A stretch of 64,000 nt of DNA, from positions 2,728,001-2,792,000 of the forward strand of contig NZ_AFEJ02000001.1 of the NCBI RefSeq assembly GCF_000238775.2, written 5' to 3'. Below, piece by piece: positions 45,070 to 54,383 of the stretch. The position numbers were made by a program, and so were the translations under genes. The notes under the pieces are model-generated. The model did not search any database, was not told where the DNA came from, and was given only the letters and a program-made list of their open reading frames with translations. Positions within the stretch are counted from its first letter, which is position 1, and each line of letters starts with the position of its first letter. Source of the DNA: Acaryochloris sp. CCMEE 5410. GTDB lineage: Bacteria; Cyanobacteriota; Cyanobacteriia; Thermosynechococcales; Thermosynechococcaceae.

Positions 45070-47427
45070 CTACGCCCCTGGAGAAGCTGATTCATCATCG
45101 TACAGCATCCGCGCCAACTCACTCACCGCTGCCCGATATTGCTTCTTCCCCCCAAACTGTTTCAACAACTCCACGGGCGTCCCTAACTGGGCAAAAGGCT
45201 CCAACTGCAAAACCTTTGCATCCTCCATAGAGACCACCCCCTGATCGGCATACTTCTCCAAAAGACCCTCCAACACCGCTCGCGCGGTCTCCCCATATTG
45301 CGTAAACACATCTCGCTTTCGCACCTGGTTGGCTCGCTCTCGTCTGGTTTTGGGGGGCTGGTCAAAGGCCACATGGCAAATTAAATCAAACAGGTCATAC
45401 TCTGCCCCCACCTGTTTGGCTAATGCGTCCACCATCACTCCGTGAGACTGGAGTTCTTCCAAGATCGCCGACTTGCGCTCCGCCTTATTCCATTTCCCCA
45501 AAAAGCGATCCAGAGATTGATACGCCTCATTAATCGTCCGACGGTTATAGTCTTTCAGGGATTCCGTGGTTAGTTTTCCCTCCTTGTCGTAGTAGCTCAC
45601 CCGCTCCCGCGCCACCATAAATTCCTGACGCCCCACCTGGTATTTCACCCGTTCCGTCGAACCATCATCGAAGGCTGGGGCAAGGGTGACATCTTTAGGT
45701 TCTGACTGGGCAGAGGATGGCCCAACACCAAACTGCTCATCCTGAATTGGAAGCCCGTCCCAATCCTCATCGTTAAACAGCGCCGTGGCATTGCGAAAAT
45801 CAATAATGGTGAAGAAATTCTTGCCCAAGTCAGGGCGTAACCGCGTCCCCCGCCCCACAATCTGCTTAAACTCCGTCATCGACTGGATCCGTCGATCCAA
45901 AACAATCACATGACAGGTTTGAGCATCCACCCCCGTCGTCATCAGCTTCGAGGTGGTCGTAATCACCGGATAGTCTTCTTTCGGATTGATAAAGTGATCC
46001 AGTTGGGCCTTCCCTTCCTTGTCATCCCCCGTTACCCGCATGACATAACGCCGATCCTGCTCCACGAGGGGCCGATTCGTCGCAACATTCACAAAAGCCT
46101 GCCGCATCCGCTCCGCATGGTCAATATCCTCACAAAAGACAATCGTCTTTCGCATTGGGTCGCCTTGATGCAGAAACTCACTCACATACTCCGCCACCGC
46201 CTGGGTTCGCTGATCAAACACAATATTGCGGTCGAAGTCGCGCAAATTGTACTCCCGTTGTTCAATCAGCTGTCCCTGATCGTCTACCTCGTTAGCATCC
46301 GGTATCCAGCCCTCTATATCCTTATCCAACTGCACCTGAACCCGACGGAACGGAGCCAAGAAACCATCTTCAATTCCCTGCCGCAGGGAATAGGTGTAAA
46401 TCGGTTCACCAAAATAATCAATATTGGAAACGTATTGAGTTTCCTTAGGAGTAGCGGTTAAGCCTAACTGAGTAGCGCTGGTAAAATAATCCAACACCTG
46501 TCGCCAGTTGGAATCCTCCGCTGCGCTGCCCCGGTGACATTCATCGATCACAATCAAATCAAAGAAATCTGCCGGGAACTTGCTGTACAGATCCTCTTGG
46601 CCTTCCTGGCCAATAATCGCTTGGTAAATGCCTAGATAGACCTCATAGGAAGTATCAATTTTGCCATTGTCGTCCACCAGTTTTCGCGTCAGCTTGGTCA
46701 TCACCTGGCCAAAAGGGCGAAAATCATTGGTAATAGTTTGATCCACCAACGCATTGCGATCGGCTAAAAACAGCACCCGCCTGACCACCTGCGTTTTCCA
46801 CAGCCGCCAAATAATATTGAAAACCGTGTAAGTCTTTCCAGCTCCCGTGGCCATCACTAGGAGACAGCGCTTCTGGCCCTTAGCAATAGCTGCCAAGGTC
46901 CGATTGATCGCCAACTGCTGGTAGTAGCGGGGCTTCTTCCCGCCTACCTCAAAGTAATAGGGCGAGGTGAGCAGCGCCTCATCCACCCCCAGCAGCCCTT
47001 GGCTCTGACGATACCGTTGCCACAGCTCCTCCGGTGAGGGAAATGCCTCCAGCCCTAGCACTTGTTCCACCTGAGGATAAGTACCACTGCGATCATGGAG
47101 CAAAAAGCCATCCCCATTTGAAGAAAACACAAACGGCACTTGTAAAGTCTCGGCATACCCCAGGGCTTGCTGCATTCCCGCCCCCAAGCTATGTTTGTTA
47201 TCCTTCGCTTCAATCACGGCAATCGGCTGGTTCTGATGGTGAAACAGCAAATAATCTGCTCGCTTGCGCTTCCCCCTTGTTGTCAATTGCCCCCGCACAA
47301 TGATCTGCCCATCCGTAAAGCCATATTCCCGCCGGATTTGGCTTTTCTTCCAACCCGCCGCATCAATCGCCGGAGTAATATAGCGATCGCAAATATCCGC
47401 TTCACTCAGAGATTTTTTGGTCATCAA
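45070..47427 (-). CDS. hsdR: type I restriction endonuclease subunit R (HsdR)
   Basis: 785 residues. The N-terminus carries the PD-(D/E)xK nuclease (RADYLLFHHQNQPIAVIEAKD). The SF2 translocase follows: Walker A VMATGAGKTYTVFN, DECH in VIDECHRGSA and the helicase motif TPKETQYV, with VGRGTRLRPDLG near 500. The C-terminus (about 650-785) contacts HsdM. First gene of the island on this strand; 40 bp precede hsdM. Confidence 0.94.
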   Translation of the reverse strand: MMTKKSLSEADICDRYITPAIDAAGWKKSQIRREYGFTDGQIIVRGQLTTRGKRKRADYLLFHHQNQPIAVIEAKDNKHSLGAGMQQALGYAETLQVPFVFSSNGDGFLLHDRSGTYPQVEQVLGLEAFPSPEELWQRYRQSQGLLGVDEALLTSPYYFEVGGKKPRYYQQLAINRTLAAIAKGQKRCLLVMATGAGKTYTVFNIIWRLWKTQVVRRVLFLADRNALVDQTITNDFRPFGQVMTKLTRKLVDDNGKIDTSYEVYLGIYQAIIGQEGQEDLYSKFPADFFDLIVIDECHRGSAAEDSNWRQVLDYFTSATQLGLTATPKETQYVSNIDYFGEPIYTYSLRQGIEDGFLAPFRRVQVQLDKDIEGWIPDANEVDDQGQLIEQREYNLRDFDRNIVFDQRTQAVAEYVSEFLHQGDPMRKTIVFCEDIDHAERMRQAFVNVATNRPLVEQDRRYVMRVTGDDKEGKAQLDHFINPKEDYPVITTTSKLMTTGVDAQTCHVIVLDRRIQSMTEFKQIVGRGTRLRPDLGKNFFTIIDFRNATALFNDEDWDGLPIQDEQFGVGPSSAQSEPKDVTLAPAFDDGSTERVKYQVGRQEFMVARERVSYYDKEGKLTTESLKDYNRRTINEAYQSLDRFLGKWNKAERKSAILEELQSHGVMVDALAKQVGAEYDLFDLICHVAFDQPPKTRRERANQVRKRDVFTQYGETARAVLEGLLEKYADQGVVSMEDAKVLQLEPFAQLGTPVELLKQFGGKKQYRAAVSELARMLYDDESASPGA

Positions 47428-47709
47428 ACAAAAAATAAAGGCATTTTAAGCGTGAGCAGCATTCAGCTCGCTCCTACTCATCATACCCAGGCAAATCACC
47501 TATGGTTCGGCAGTTTGATAGGGCTATTTCTCTCCCCCTGGACCTTACCTGTCTCTGCTTACACCCTATTCCCTAGATCTCGGCCTGCAAAGTTCCCAGA
47601 TCTATGTCACCCATTTACACACCCAATTACACCCAATTCAGGTGTTGGAATCGACGGGGCATCCCTTTAGACTATTGGCATTCAATTCATCAGAGCCAAG
47701 GGCCAACCT

Positions 47710-48879
47710 ATGTCCGCTGCCCCCTTATCCATCGCACTGTTGACCTATGCCACCAAACCACGGGGCAGCGTTATCCATACCCTAGAACTGGCAGCAGCGC
47801 TTACCGCTTTGGGCCATCAGGTTTGTGTGTATGCTCTCGATAAAGATGGTCAAGGCTTTGAGCGAGCATTGTCTCATCCTGTACAGCTTATCCCTGCTAA
47901 AGTTGCACCTATTAATCAAGTTGCACCTATTAATATTGATGCCCTAATCCAGCAACGGATTCAGGAATTTGTCACGTTCTTAGGGAAATATCCCCATCAA
48001 CACGATATCTATCATGCTCAGGATTGCATTGGTGCCAACGCTTTAATGCAACTTCGCCAAACACAATATCTCCCCCACGTCGTGCGCACCGTCCATCATA
48101 TTGAAGACTTCCAGAGTCCCTATTTACAGCAGTGCCAAGACCGCTCAATTCGAGACCCCGACTTATGTTTATGTGTCAGTGATCACTGGCAAGAGAGACT
48201 TGCCGCTGAGTACCACATCACGGCTCCTCGGGTAACGAATGGCGTTAATTTAGAGCGGTTTTCTCCTACTCCCACTGGACAGGAGTCTGATCTTAAAGAA
48301 ACCTTGGGCTTACAAGGATCTCCCATCTATCTGACGGTAGGCGGGATTGAACCGCGCAAAAATTCCCTCCGGTTACTCACTGCCTTTGCACAAGTCTTGC
48401 AGCAATACCCTCAAGCCCAGCTTGTGATTGCAGGCGGTGCAACTCTGTTTGACTACCAAGATTATCGAGACCAGTTTTTCCAACAGGTCCAGGCATTACA
48501 AATTGGCATTGGACGGTCTCTAATTCTGCCAGGGGTTGTAGCTGATGCTGATCTTCCGGTGCTGTATCGTTGTGCGGATGCCTTTTGTTTTCCGTCTTTG
48601 AAAGAAGGATGGGGACTAGTCGTGCTGGAAGCGATCGCATCTGGGTTACCGCTGCTTCTCTCAAACCAACCGCCTTTTACTGAATTTTTAGGTAGGGAAC
48701 AAGCCGTGTGGGTCAATCCCCAAGATCCTGACCAGATGGCTAAAGGGATGTTGAGCCTTGATCCAACCAACAGTTCCGCGTTCCTCAACCCTGCCACCCC
48801 AATTTTGGACCAATATTCTTGGCATCAGTCAGCGCTTTGCCATGTAGAGCAGTATCGACACCTACAGGCTAAGAAATAA
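47710..48879 (+). CDS. MSMEG_0565-family glycosyltransferase
   Basis: 389 residues, GT-B fold. The N-terminal domain begins SIALLTYATKPRGSVIHTLE; the C-terminal domain has the GT4 signature (ADAFCFPSLKEGWGLVVLEAIASGLPLLLS) with the EX7E pattern. The family is a standard Nit1-cluster member. An 18-bp tandem duplication at about 47900-47940 repeats VAPINQ. It is separated from the other Nit1 genes by the restriction island. Confidence 0.87.
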   Translation: MSAAPLSIALLTYATKPRGSVIHTLELAAALTALGHQVCVYALDKDGQGFERALSHPVQLIPAKVAPINQVAPINIDALIQQRIQEFVTFLGKYPHQHDIYHAQDCIGANALMQLRQTQYLPHVVRTVHHIEDFQSPYLQQCQDRSIRDPDLCLCVSDHWQERLAAEYHITAPRVTNGVNLERFSPTPTGQESDLKETLGLQGSPIYLTVGGIEPRKNSLRLLTAFAQVLQQYPQAQLVIAGGATLFDYQDYRDQFFQQVQALQIGIGRSLILPGVVADADLPVLYRCADAFCFPSLKEGWGLVVLEAIASGLPLLLSNQPPFTEFLGREQAVWVNPQDPDQMAKGMLSLDPTNSSAFLNPATPILDQYSWHQSALCHVEQYRHLQAKK

Positions 48880-49156
48880 ACTGAATCATTTGTACCTTGG
48901 GGTTAGCCAGATCTTGATAGGTCTGAGCTCGAGTTTCTAGAGATTGCAGTTGTCCTAAGGCGAGACTGCAAGGCATACCATACTTTGCTTTTACCCGGTT
49001 GCTGGCAATGGTCAGAGCGGTTTGCGATCGCGCAATAAAGTCACTCAATTCATAGATATTTCCTGGCTCTAGATAGTCTTTGACGACCAAGGAAGGGGAA
49101 TAGCAGGTTTCCTGGGTACCGTCAGGCCATTGAATTTGAAAGCGAATTTCTGGCAT
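48869..49156 (-). CDS. MSMEG_0570-family nitrogen-starvation protein
   Basis: From ATG 49156 it has 95 residues (PEIRFQIQWPDGTQETCYSPS); the frame runs to 49267 but the upstream part is not conserved-looking. The family is a small protein of unknown function found in Nit1 clusters. Its end overlaps the convergent glycosyltransferase by 11 bases. An NtcA site lies in the divergent promoter region. Confidence 0.8.
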   Translation of the reverse strand: MPEIRFQIQWPDGTQETCYSPSLVVKDYLEPGNIYELSDFIARSQTALTIASNRVKAKYGMPCSLALGQLQSLETRAQTYQDLANPKVQMIQFIS

Positions 49157-49226
49157 GGGGCAAAGGGTGACGGGTGAAAGAGATTTCCTAACCTTTACTT
49201 TAACGGCGCAGGGGGAGTTGCAAGTT

Positions 49227-49240
49227 GTACTGGTTGATAC
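49227..49240. promoter_or_regulatory. NtcA site between MSMEG_0570-family and GAF-LuxR genes
   Basis: GTACTGGTTGATAC is a perfect GTA-N8-TAC. Toward the minus-strand gene a TAAAGT box (49202-49197) lies 24 bases away; toward the plus-strand gene only weak boxes (TATTCA at 49261) are seen. The site could serve both genes. Confidence 0.7.
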
Positions 49241-49274
49241 AAAGTGAGGGGAGTCTTTTTTATTCAATAAAGAA

Positions 49275-50732
49275 GTGATCCGTTCTCCTGAGCTTTTCCA
49301 TCCGCAAGCTTCAAACCATACCTTGCTAAATTCTGTTCAATTACTCTCCGATCTTCAGGATGTCAATGCGATTGGTCAAAGTATTTCTGGGTGCTTAGAA
49401 CCAGCAGAAATCGCCCATCGTGTCACTGAAGCGTTGGTCCAGCGCTTTCAATGTGCCTTTGCTCGCATCTGGCTAACGGACACCGATCAGCAAGCGTTGA
49501 CTTTAGTAGCTTCTTCTGGGCTGTATACCCATACCAATGGTTCTTTTGCCCATGTGCCCATGGGTGCCTATAAGGTGGGCAAGATTGCCCAAAACCGGGT
49601 GCCGTTTTTAAGTAATTATTTACCGGATGAACTCTGGGTCAAGGATCGAGACTGGGCGATTGCCAATCAAATTCAAGGGTTTGCCGGGTATCCGCTGATG
49701 GCGGGTGATCGAGTGTTAGGAGTCCTAGCCACCTTTAGTCATACGCCCCTCGCTCCAGAATTCCTCGAAGTTCTGCAAATGCTGTGTCTGACGACAACTA
49801 TTGCCTTAGATGCCGCACTTCAGTCGCAGAGAACGATACCTAAATCTGTGTCTCAAAGCGGGGCAATAGCTCTTTCCGATCAATTGGCAAAGGTGCTCAC
49901 CTCAACTCAGTTAATGTTGGTGGGCACGGAGCGAGATCTTCCGGCTTCCATGGCCTATGCCCTGCTGCGGGGGGTAGAGCTTTTAACCCAACTGAATTGC
50001 AGCTATTGCCGCTTGACCTATGGTGAACAAGCCGTATTGTTGGATGCGATCGCAATCTTCCCCCCTAACATCCGTGAAGATCTGTTAGAGCAAGCTTCCT
50101 CGCCCTTGGCAGAGCTACAACGGATGACTCTATGGCTGGGAGGAACATTGACCACCCAACCGGACCCCCAAGATCGCGTGTTTGAGTTGACCTTAACTCT
50201 GCCCTATGGGGCTGCACCTGAGCATTTATCCGTGTCCGTCCACTGTCAACAGTCTGTCATACAACTGGCGTTTACCCACCTATGCTTGCAAGCAGGCTTA
50301 AATCTGAAAGAAATGCTGTCTGCCAAAACGACAGAATCAAATTGTCAAGAAGTCCTGCTGACAGATCGTCTGAATATCCCATCGTCTAAGTCGCCCATTA
50401 TTTGGATTCAGCATTCTCCTCGGGGGCAGATCCCTGCAGCCGCTCAAGCGGTGGTGACGCTGGATATTATTCCCCAGCAGCTGTATACGGTTGTAGCTCA
50501 AGTCTCTCAAGGCCAAGCTACGTTGCCTGAGCTAATTGCTCCTGCCTTATCCGACCGAGAGCAGGAAATTATGCGGTTGCTATCTCAAGGGCTGAGAGAT
50601 CGCGATATTGCCAACCGATTGCATATCAGCGAAAGTACCGTTCGGTTTCACGTCAACAATACATTGACAAAGTTAAAGGCCAAAAATCGGTATCAAGCGG
50701 TTTATGAAGCAACCAGTCGAGAGTGGATCTAG
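49275..50732 (+). CDS. GAF-domain LuxR-type transcription regulator
   Basis: 485 residues. A GAF domain spans about 35-180 (FQCAFARIWLTDTDQQALTLVAS, then NQIQGFAGYPLMAGDRVLGVLATF). The C-terminal 60 residues are a LuxR HTH (LSDREQEIMRLLSQGLRDRDIANRL, ISESTVRFHVNNTLTKL). A GTG start close to the NtcA region is assumed. It probably controls the Nit1 genes in response to a small ligand; there is no direct evidence for its targets. Confidence 0.83.
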   Translation: MIRSPELFHPQASNHTLLNSVQLLSDLQDVNAIGQSISGCLEPAEIAHRVTEALVQRFQCAFARIWLTDTDQQALTLVASSGLYTHTNGSFAHVPMGAYKVGKIAQNRVPFLSNYLPDELWVKDRDWAIANQIQGFAGYPLMAGDRVLGVLATFSHTPLAPEFLEVLQMLCLTTTIALDAALQSQRTIPKSVSQSGAIALSDQLAKVLTSTQLMLVGTERDLPASMAYALLRGVELLTQLNCSYCRLTYGEQAVLLDAIAIFPPNIREDLLEQASSPLAELQRMTLWLGGTLTTQPDPQDRVFELTLTLPYGAAPEHLSVSVHCQQSVIQLAFTHLCLQAGLNLKEMLSAKTTESNCQEVLLTDRLNIPSSKSPIIWIQHSPRGQIPAAAQAVVTLDIIPQQLYTVVAQVSQGQATLPELIAPALSDREQEIMRLLSQGLRDRDIANRLHISESTVRFHVNNTLTKLKAKNRYQAVYEATSREWI

Positions 50733-50759
50733 CTACTGTATAAAAATAGTTACTTTAGA

Positions 50760-50939
50760 CAAGACCAGTACAAATTGCAAGATCTAATTTCGAGTAATTT
50801 GCATCAGAGTGCTGTCAAACTCAAGCATCTTCATACAGCAAAACCGTTTACGCTGCCACGCTTTATCACTGACGTCCAACGCAAGTCAGAGAATCCCTTC
50901 GGCAAATTTTCTATTGTTTAGATCACTCAAGGCCAATGA
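50760..50939 (+). pseudogene. decayed copy of the vWA-partner gene (17787-18947)
   Basis: The frame QDQYKLQDLISSNLH...HTAKPFTLPRFITDVQRKSEN aligns with QDWADFQGLMASDLL...YTAGPFTLQRFITDLQLKSEN of the intact gene. A TAG at 50919 and a TGA at 50937 interrupt it; no start is present. The copy is about 50 residues of a C-terminal region and lies directly after the GAF-LuxR gene. Confidence 0.8.
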
Positions 50940-51153
50940 ATAATTGCTAATATTAGATGTCACTAAATTTAATACTGTAAAGTATCTGAAACATATAACT
51001 TCAGCAGCTTTATAATTAATGCAAAGTAATTGTTCGATTGTTAAGTTCAATAAATAAAGTTATTATTATGCTTTGGAATCAAGTGAACTAAGCAAGCAAA
51101 ACTCATTCCAATAAATAGATATCAAAAAAAATCAATACAATAACAGGGTTAAA

Positions 51154-51489
51154 ATGTTTATAGAAAGATTTTGGTTAGGATTTGTTGGTGCGATAGTTTT
51201 TGAAATAATAAAACTCTATGAAATGATGGGAAAACTGGAATCAAAAAAGTTTAGGTCCATCATGACATCAAAAATATATTGGATTATGATAATTATGATG
51301 GCTGCTGCATCTGGCTTTATTGCATGGGGTATTAATGATGGCTACGACAATGTTAGTACATGGCAGGTTATTATGTCAGGTATTGGTGCTAGAACATTAG
51401 TAACCAAGCCAATTGAACTCAATATAGCTCATAAAAATACTGAACTAGGTGATAAGAGTAAAATTTCTTTGAAAGATATATATAGTTAA
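51154..51489 (+). CDS. small two-helix membrane protein
   Basis: 111 residues. Helix 1 is FWLGFVGAIVFEIIKLYEMM near the start and helix 2 IYWIMIIMMAAASGFIAWGI near 50; the tail is hydrophilic (GIGARTLVTKPIE). It begins 9 bases upstream-operon-coupled to a CHAT-like protein. AT-rich, no HIP1 sites. No family is named; a membrane anchor or pore-like effector controlled by its neighbour is possible. Confidence 0.65.
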   Translation: MFIERFWLGFVGAIVFEIIKLYEMMGKLESKKFRSIMTSKIYWIMIIMMAAASGFIAWGINDGYDNVSTWQVIMSGIGARTLVTKPIELNIAHKNTELGDKSKISLKDIYS

Positions 51490-51498
51490 GAAAAAATA

Positions 51499-52488
51499 GT
51501 GAGCAACAATAAATTTAAAGTACTTTTTGCTAGCATTGCTGCAACTTTTATGCTGACAGTACGATCGTGCAGTGATTCAATTGGCTCGTTCATCAAAAAA
51601 ACTCCACTACCAAAAAATCCGATAACTGCAGTACCAAAATTTAAAAATACTACTGGAATATCCCCACTCTCGAAAGTATTTAAACGAAATCCTGGTGTTC
51701 CACTAAAACATCTCACAGCTTCCGATACACCGCTCTTAGCGTATGTATTGAAGCAAAAAAAGAAACTTTTTACAAACGAACATCTACACTCTAGTTTTCT
51801 GAAAGGCAAGAACTTGAGCAAGTATGCACAAGTTTCAACTCAGAAACGAGAAATCTTAGAGAATGTAAACAACCCTAAGATAGTTTCTCTTTTTCCATCT
51901 GATGATAAGCAGTATCGATCTATATACGGTAGGAATCCTAGTGTAACAGCTCAGACTCAAGTAAAAACATTTCAACGAAAGCTTTCGGATTCTTCTAACT
52001 CATTACAAATTGGGAGAGGCCTTGACGATGAGAGTCTTATATTTAAGGCAATTGAAGATGCTGATAGCAGCCCAATTATAATTTTGGCACACTCTGAAGA
52101 TAATGGCAGGTTAATTGTTTTTCCAAATGGCCATCGAATGAAAATAGAAGAGCTACATCAAAAATGCATTGAAAAACTTAAAAGATGTTTGGTTTTAACT
52201 TGCCATAGTGATGATTTTGGTATCAATGAAAATATTAGTGCGATTAATGCACTAGATTTGTGGCTAGCTATGAGCAAAGAAGCTACTACGAAAAAAGGCA
52301 GTATATCAGTTGAAAATCTAATAAATATAGCCAGAAGAGAAAGAAATAATCAAAAAAACAGGGAAAAAATACTTATAAGTGGGACATTTATCATGTCAGT
52401 CCCTCCTGTGGGTTATATTTACTGGCAGATTAGTCTTCAAGATAATGGCAATCAGAGTGATGGGAATTTTCCTAATGCCGCTAGTTAA
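51499..52488 (+). CDS. CHAT/caspase-like putative protease, membrane-linked
   Basis: 329 residues from GTG 51499. The N-terminus is hydrophobic (VLFASIAATFMLTVRSC), signal- or anchor-like. A caspase-type His/Cys pair is proposed from IIILAHSEDNGRL (His198) and CLVLTCHSDD (Cys235), with the usual preceding strands. A second hydrophobic segment lies at about 292-312. Homology is a judgement from pattern only. Nine bases separate it from the membrane-protein gene, so they form one operon. Confidence 0.55.
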   Translation: MSNNKFKVLFASIAATFMLTVRSCSDSIGSFIKKTPLPKNPITAVPKFKNTTGISPLSKVFKRNPGVPLKHLTASDTPLLAYVLKQKKKLFTNEHLHSSFLKGKNLSKYAQVSTQKREILENVNNPKIVSLFPSDDKQYRSIYGRNPSVTAQTQVKTFQRKLSDSSNSLQIGRGLDDESLIFKAIEDADSSPIIILAHSEDNGRLIVFPNGHRMKIEELHQKCIEKLKRCLVLTCHSDDFGINENISAINALDLWLAMSKEATTKKGSISVENLINIARRERNNQKNREKILISGTFIMSVPPVGYIYWQISLQDNGNQSDGNFPNAAS

Positions 52489-52846
52489 GTGTTTTAGCAA
52501 AAAAGCTGCCAGGGTCGAGCTAGCTATAGAAACATCATAATGACTGTATTTTTCCCCCATAAAAATATTCAAAAAAGGTTGAGGTTAAACAACAATAAGG
52601 ATTGCTTTTACAATAGAGTTTTATTGCTGCAACGTGAATAGCTAAGAATACAGCACAGTGACTTAAATTTGTACGATTGATTGCGAAATTTAGTGATTGC
52701 AGTGTGGTCAAACGCATCACAGGCCACTATTGCAGCTGAGATAGAAAATCACTCATCTGTAGTGTTCAGATGAGTGAGAGGAGAATCTTGATACCCAATG
52801 AAAGATTTGCAATCTTTAGCAAGGTTCTGGAACCGAATGCTGCATT
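52489..52846. other. intergenic region, nothing recognised
   Basis: No credible plus-strand gene is present. A small hairpin, AAAGATT-TGC-AATCTTT, is at 52801-52817. The right end may hold the end of a small minus-strand ORF cut by the insertion sequence. Confidence 0.4.
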
Positions 52847-52855
52847 GAGTTTGAA

Positions 52856-54016
52856 GGGAGCGTGTCACTTCTTTGAGAGGAAAATGATAATTGATCTTAG
52901 ATGATCCCTCTTATTGACTATGACACCAGAAGAAGAACAAGAATTCAATGCTTGCGTCACACGCATTTCAGAACTGCTGTATCAAGACTCCCAATCCCAG
53001 TCTCTGCCCATGAAGACTTTGGCAGAGATTGAATGCACCGTTCGGACTCAACTGCAAACTCATGTGTCGCCTCAAATGGGTCTTTTTTATCGACCAAGTT
53101 AGCCCGCCAGATGTCGGAGAATATCGACGGACCTTAAAAGCATTCTGGGCAAACTCAACCTCACTCGGACCCAAGCAACAGCCCTCAAGGTCAAGCCCAA
53201 CAGTCAGTTAAGCCCCTACTTAGAGATGTGCGCCCTGCGTATTAGTGCCAATGTTTCCTATGCCCATGCATCAGAGGATCTAGCAGTTTTAACGGGTATC
53301 ACAGTCAGCTCCAAAACGCAGCAGCGTCTCGTTCATCGTCAAACCTTCAGTCCACCCTCTTTGACGCAAGGAGTCACTCAGCTCAGCTTAGATGGGGGCA
53401 ATATTCGGTTGATTACTCCAAAAGGGGAACCCTGCCACTGGCGTGGTTATAAAGCAGTTCGCATCAATGGCGATAGGGTTGGCTTGGCCTACTATCAAGA
53501 CCATACTTCCCTCTGCCTGGCGGTGAACCGCTTCAGATTTGCTGCAAGGGTTTACTGTCTTGGGGATGGTCATGTTGGGATTTGGAAGCTTTACCGACAG
53601 ATGAGACTGCCAACTCAACAGGAGCAGATCCTAGACTGGTTCCACTTGATGGAGAATTTACATAAAGTCGGTGGGTCACTCAAACGGCTGCAGCAAGCTG
53701 AAACCTTTTGTGGAGAGGGAAGATTGATGAGGCCATCGATTTGTTCTGTGGTTTGAGCAAACCTCAGGCTAAACGGTTCTGTCAGTATTTGCGAGACCAC
53801 CGAGAGCGGATTCCCAACTATGGTTACTATCAAGCTGAGGGAATACCCATTGGCTCTGGTGCCGTTGAGTCGCTTGTTAAGCAAATTGACCGAAGGACAA
53901 AGATTTCAGGTGCGCAATGGCAAGAAAAACATATCCCCAAAGTCCTAGCTCATCGCTGTGCCTATCTCAATCGACAACTTGACTCTATTTTTCTCCTGAA
54001 AAAGTGACACGCTCCC
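52856..54016 (+). mobile_element. ISKra4-type insertion sequence, 1161 bp, with broken transposase
   Basis: Terminal inverted repeats GGGAGCGTGTCACTT (left) and AAGTGACACGCTCCC (right) are exact complements over 15 bp. A 9-bp target duplication GAGTTTGAA flanks it (52847-52855, 54017-54025). Intact ends and target copies show recent insertion although the transposase frame is broken. Confidence 0.9.
52914..54007 (+). pseudogene. ISKra4-type transposase, frameshifted
   Basis: The pieces read in order TPEEEQEFNACVTRISELLY (frame from 52914), a short central part ending near 53100, then KSILGKLNLTRTQATALKV...YLEMCALRISANVSYAHASEDL (53120-53756) and WRGKIDEAIDLFCGLSKPQ (53708-54007). Catalytic blocks (SLDGGNIRL, DWFHLMENLH, GIPIGSGAVESLVKQIDRR) are typical of ISKra4. 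At least three frame changes make it non-functional unless recoded. Confidence 0.82.
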
Positions 54017-54352
54017 GAGTTTGAATTGCTGCTAGATAAATCAAAACCAAATCTTCTAGTCGTCTGTAAAGATGTTGCCCCTGCTTGTTGAGTGTAAGCA
54101 ACCATTTGCTCCACTGGAGAATATGCTTCAGTTCTAAGAGCAGAACCAAGTACTTTGCCTGCGATCGCAAATGAAATAAGGACAAGCATGGGACAACTCT
54201 CAACTCACTGGGGATGTCGGTTAACAACAAGGCAACAAATGTATCTTCATGTAAATCAAGATAACATTTATGTAAATAATGCGCAACATAAGTTGACATA
54301 TTATTTTTTTATTGCTAAGCAGTTTTACCTAGGCGCCAAAGAAAGAATTGAC

Positions 54353-54374
54353 ATCTACCATCTAGTAGGTAGAT
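54353..54374. promoter_or_regulatory. TetR operator upstream of its own gene
   Basis: ATCTACC (54353-54359) and GGTAGAT (54368-54374) are exact inverted repeats around ATCTAGTA. The site lies 9 bases before the TetR start codon and matches the site before the SDR gene. Confidence 0.7.
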
Positions 54375-54383
54375 AATCAAAAT

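Larger units (their letters stand above)
52816..54189 (-). pseudogene. possible small secreted-protein gene interrupted by the ISKra4-type element
   Basis: Removing the element and one target copy joins 54189-54017 to 52846-52816 in frame. The result has 67 codons, beginning with a hydrophobic segment (MLVLISFAIAGKVLGSA) and ending SMQHSVPEPC. No ribosome-binding site is seen at the ATG, so the original gene may not have been real. Confidence 0.3.

Noticed and set aside
45910-46461. 183-codon plus-strand frame inside hsdR
   Set aside because: It is antisense to a strongly supported helicase region and has no family resemblance; a shadow of hsdR.
47428-47709. Possible NtcA site before the MSMEG_0565-family glycosyltransferase
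   Set aside because: No GTA-N8-TAC was found; this gene may have lost its promoter when the island was inserted.
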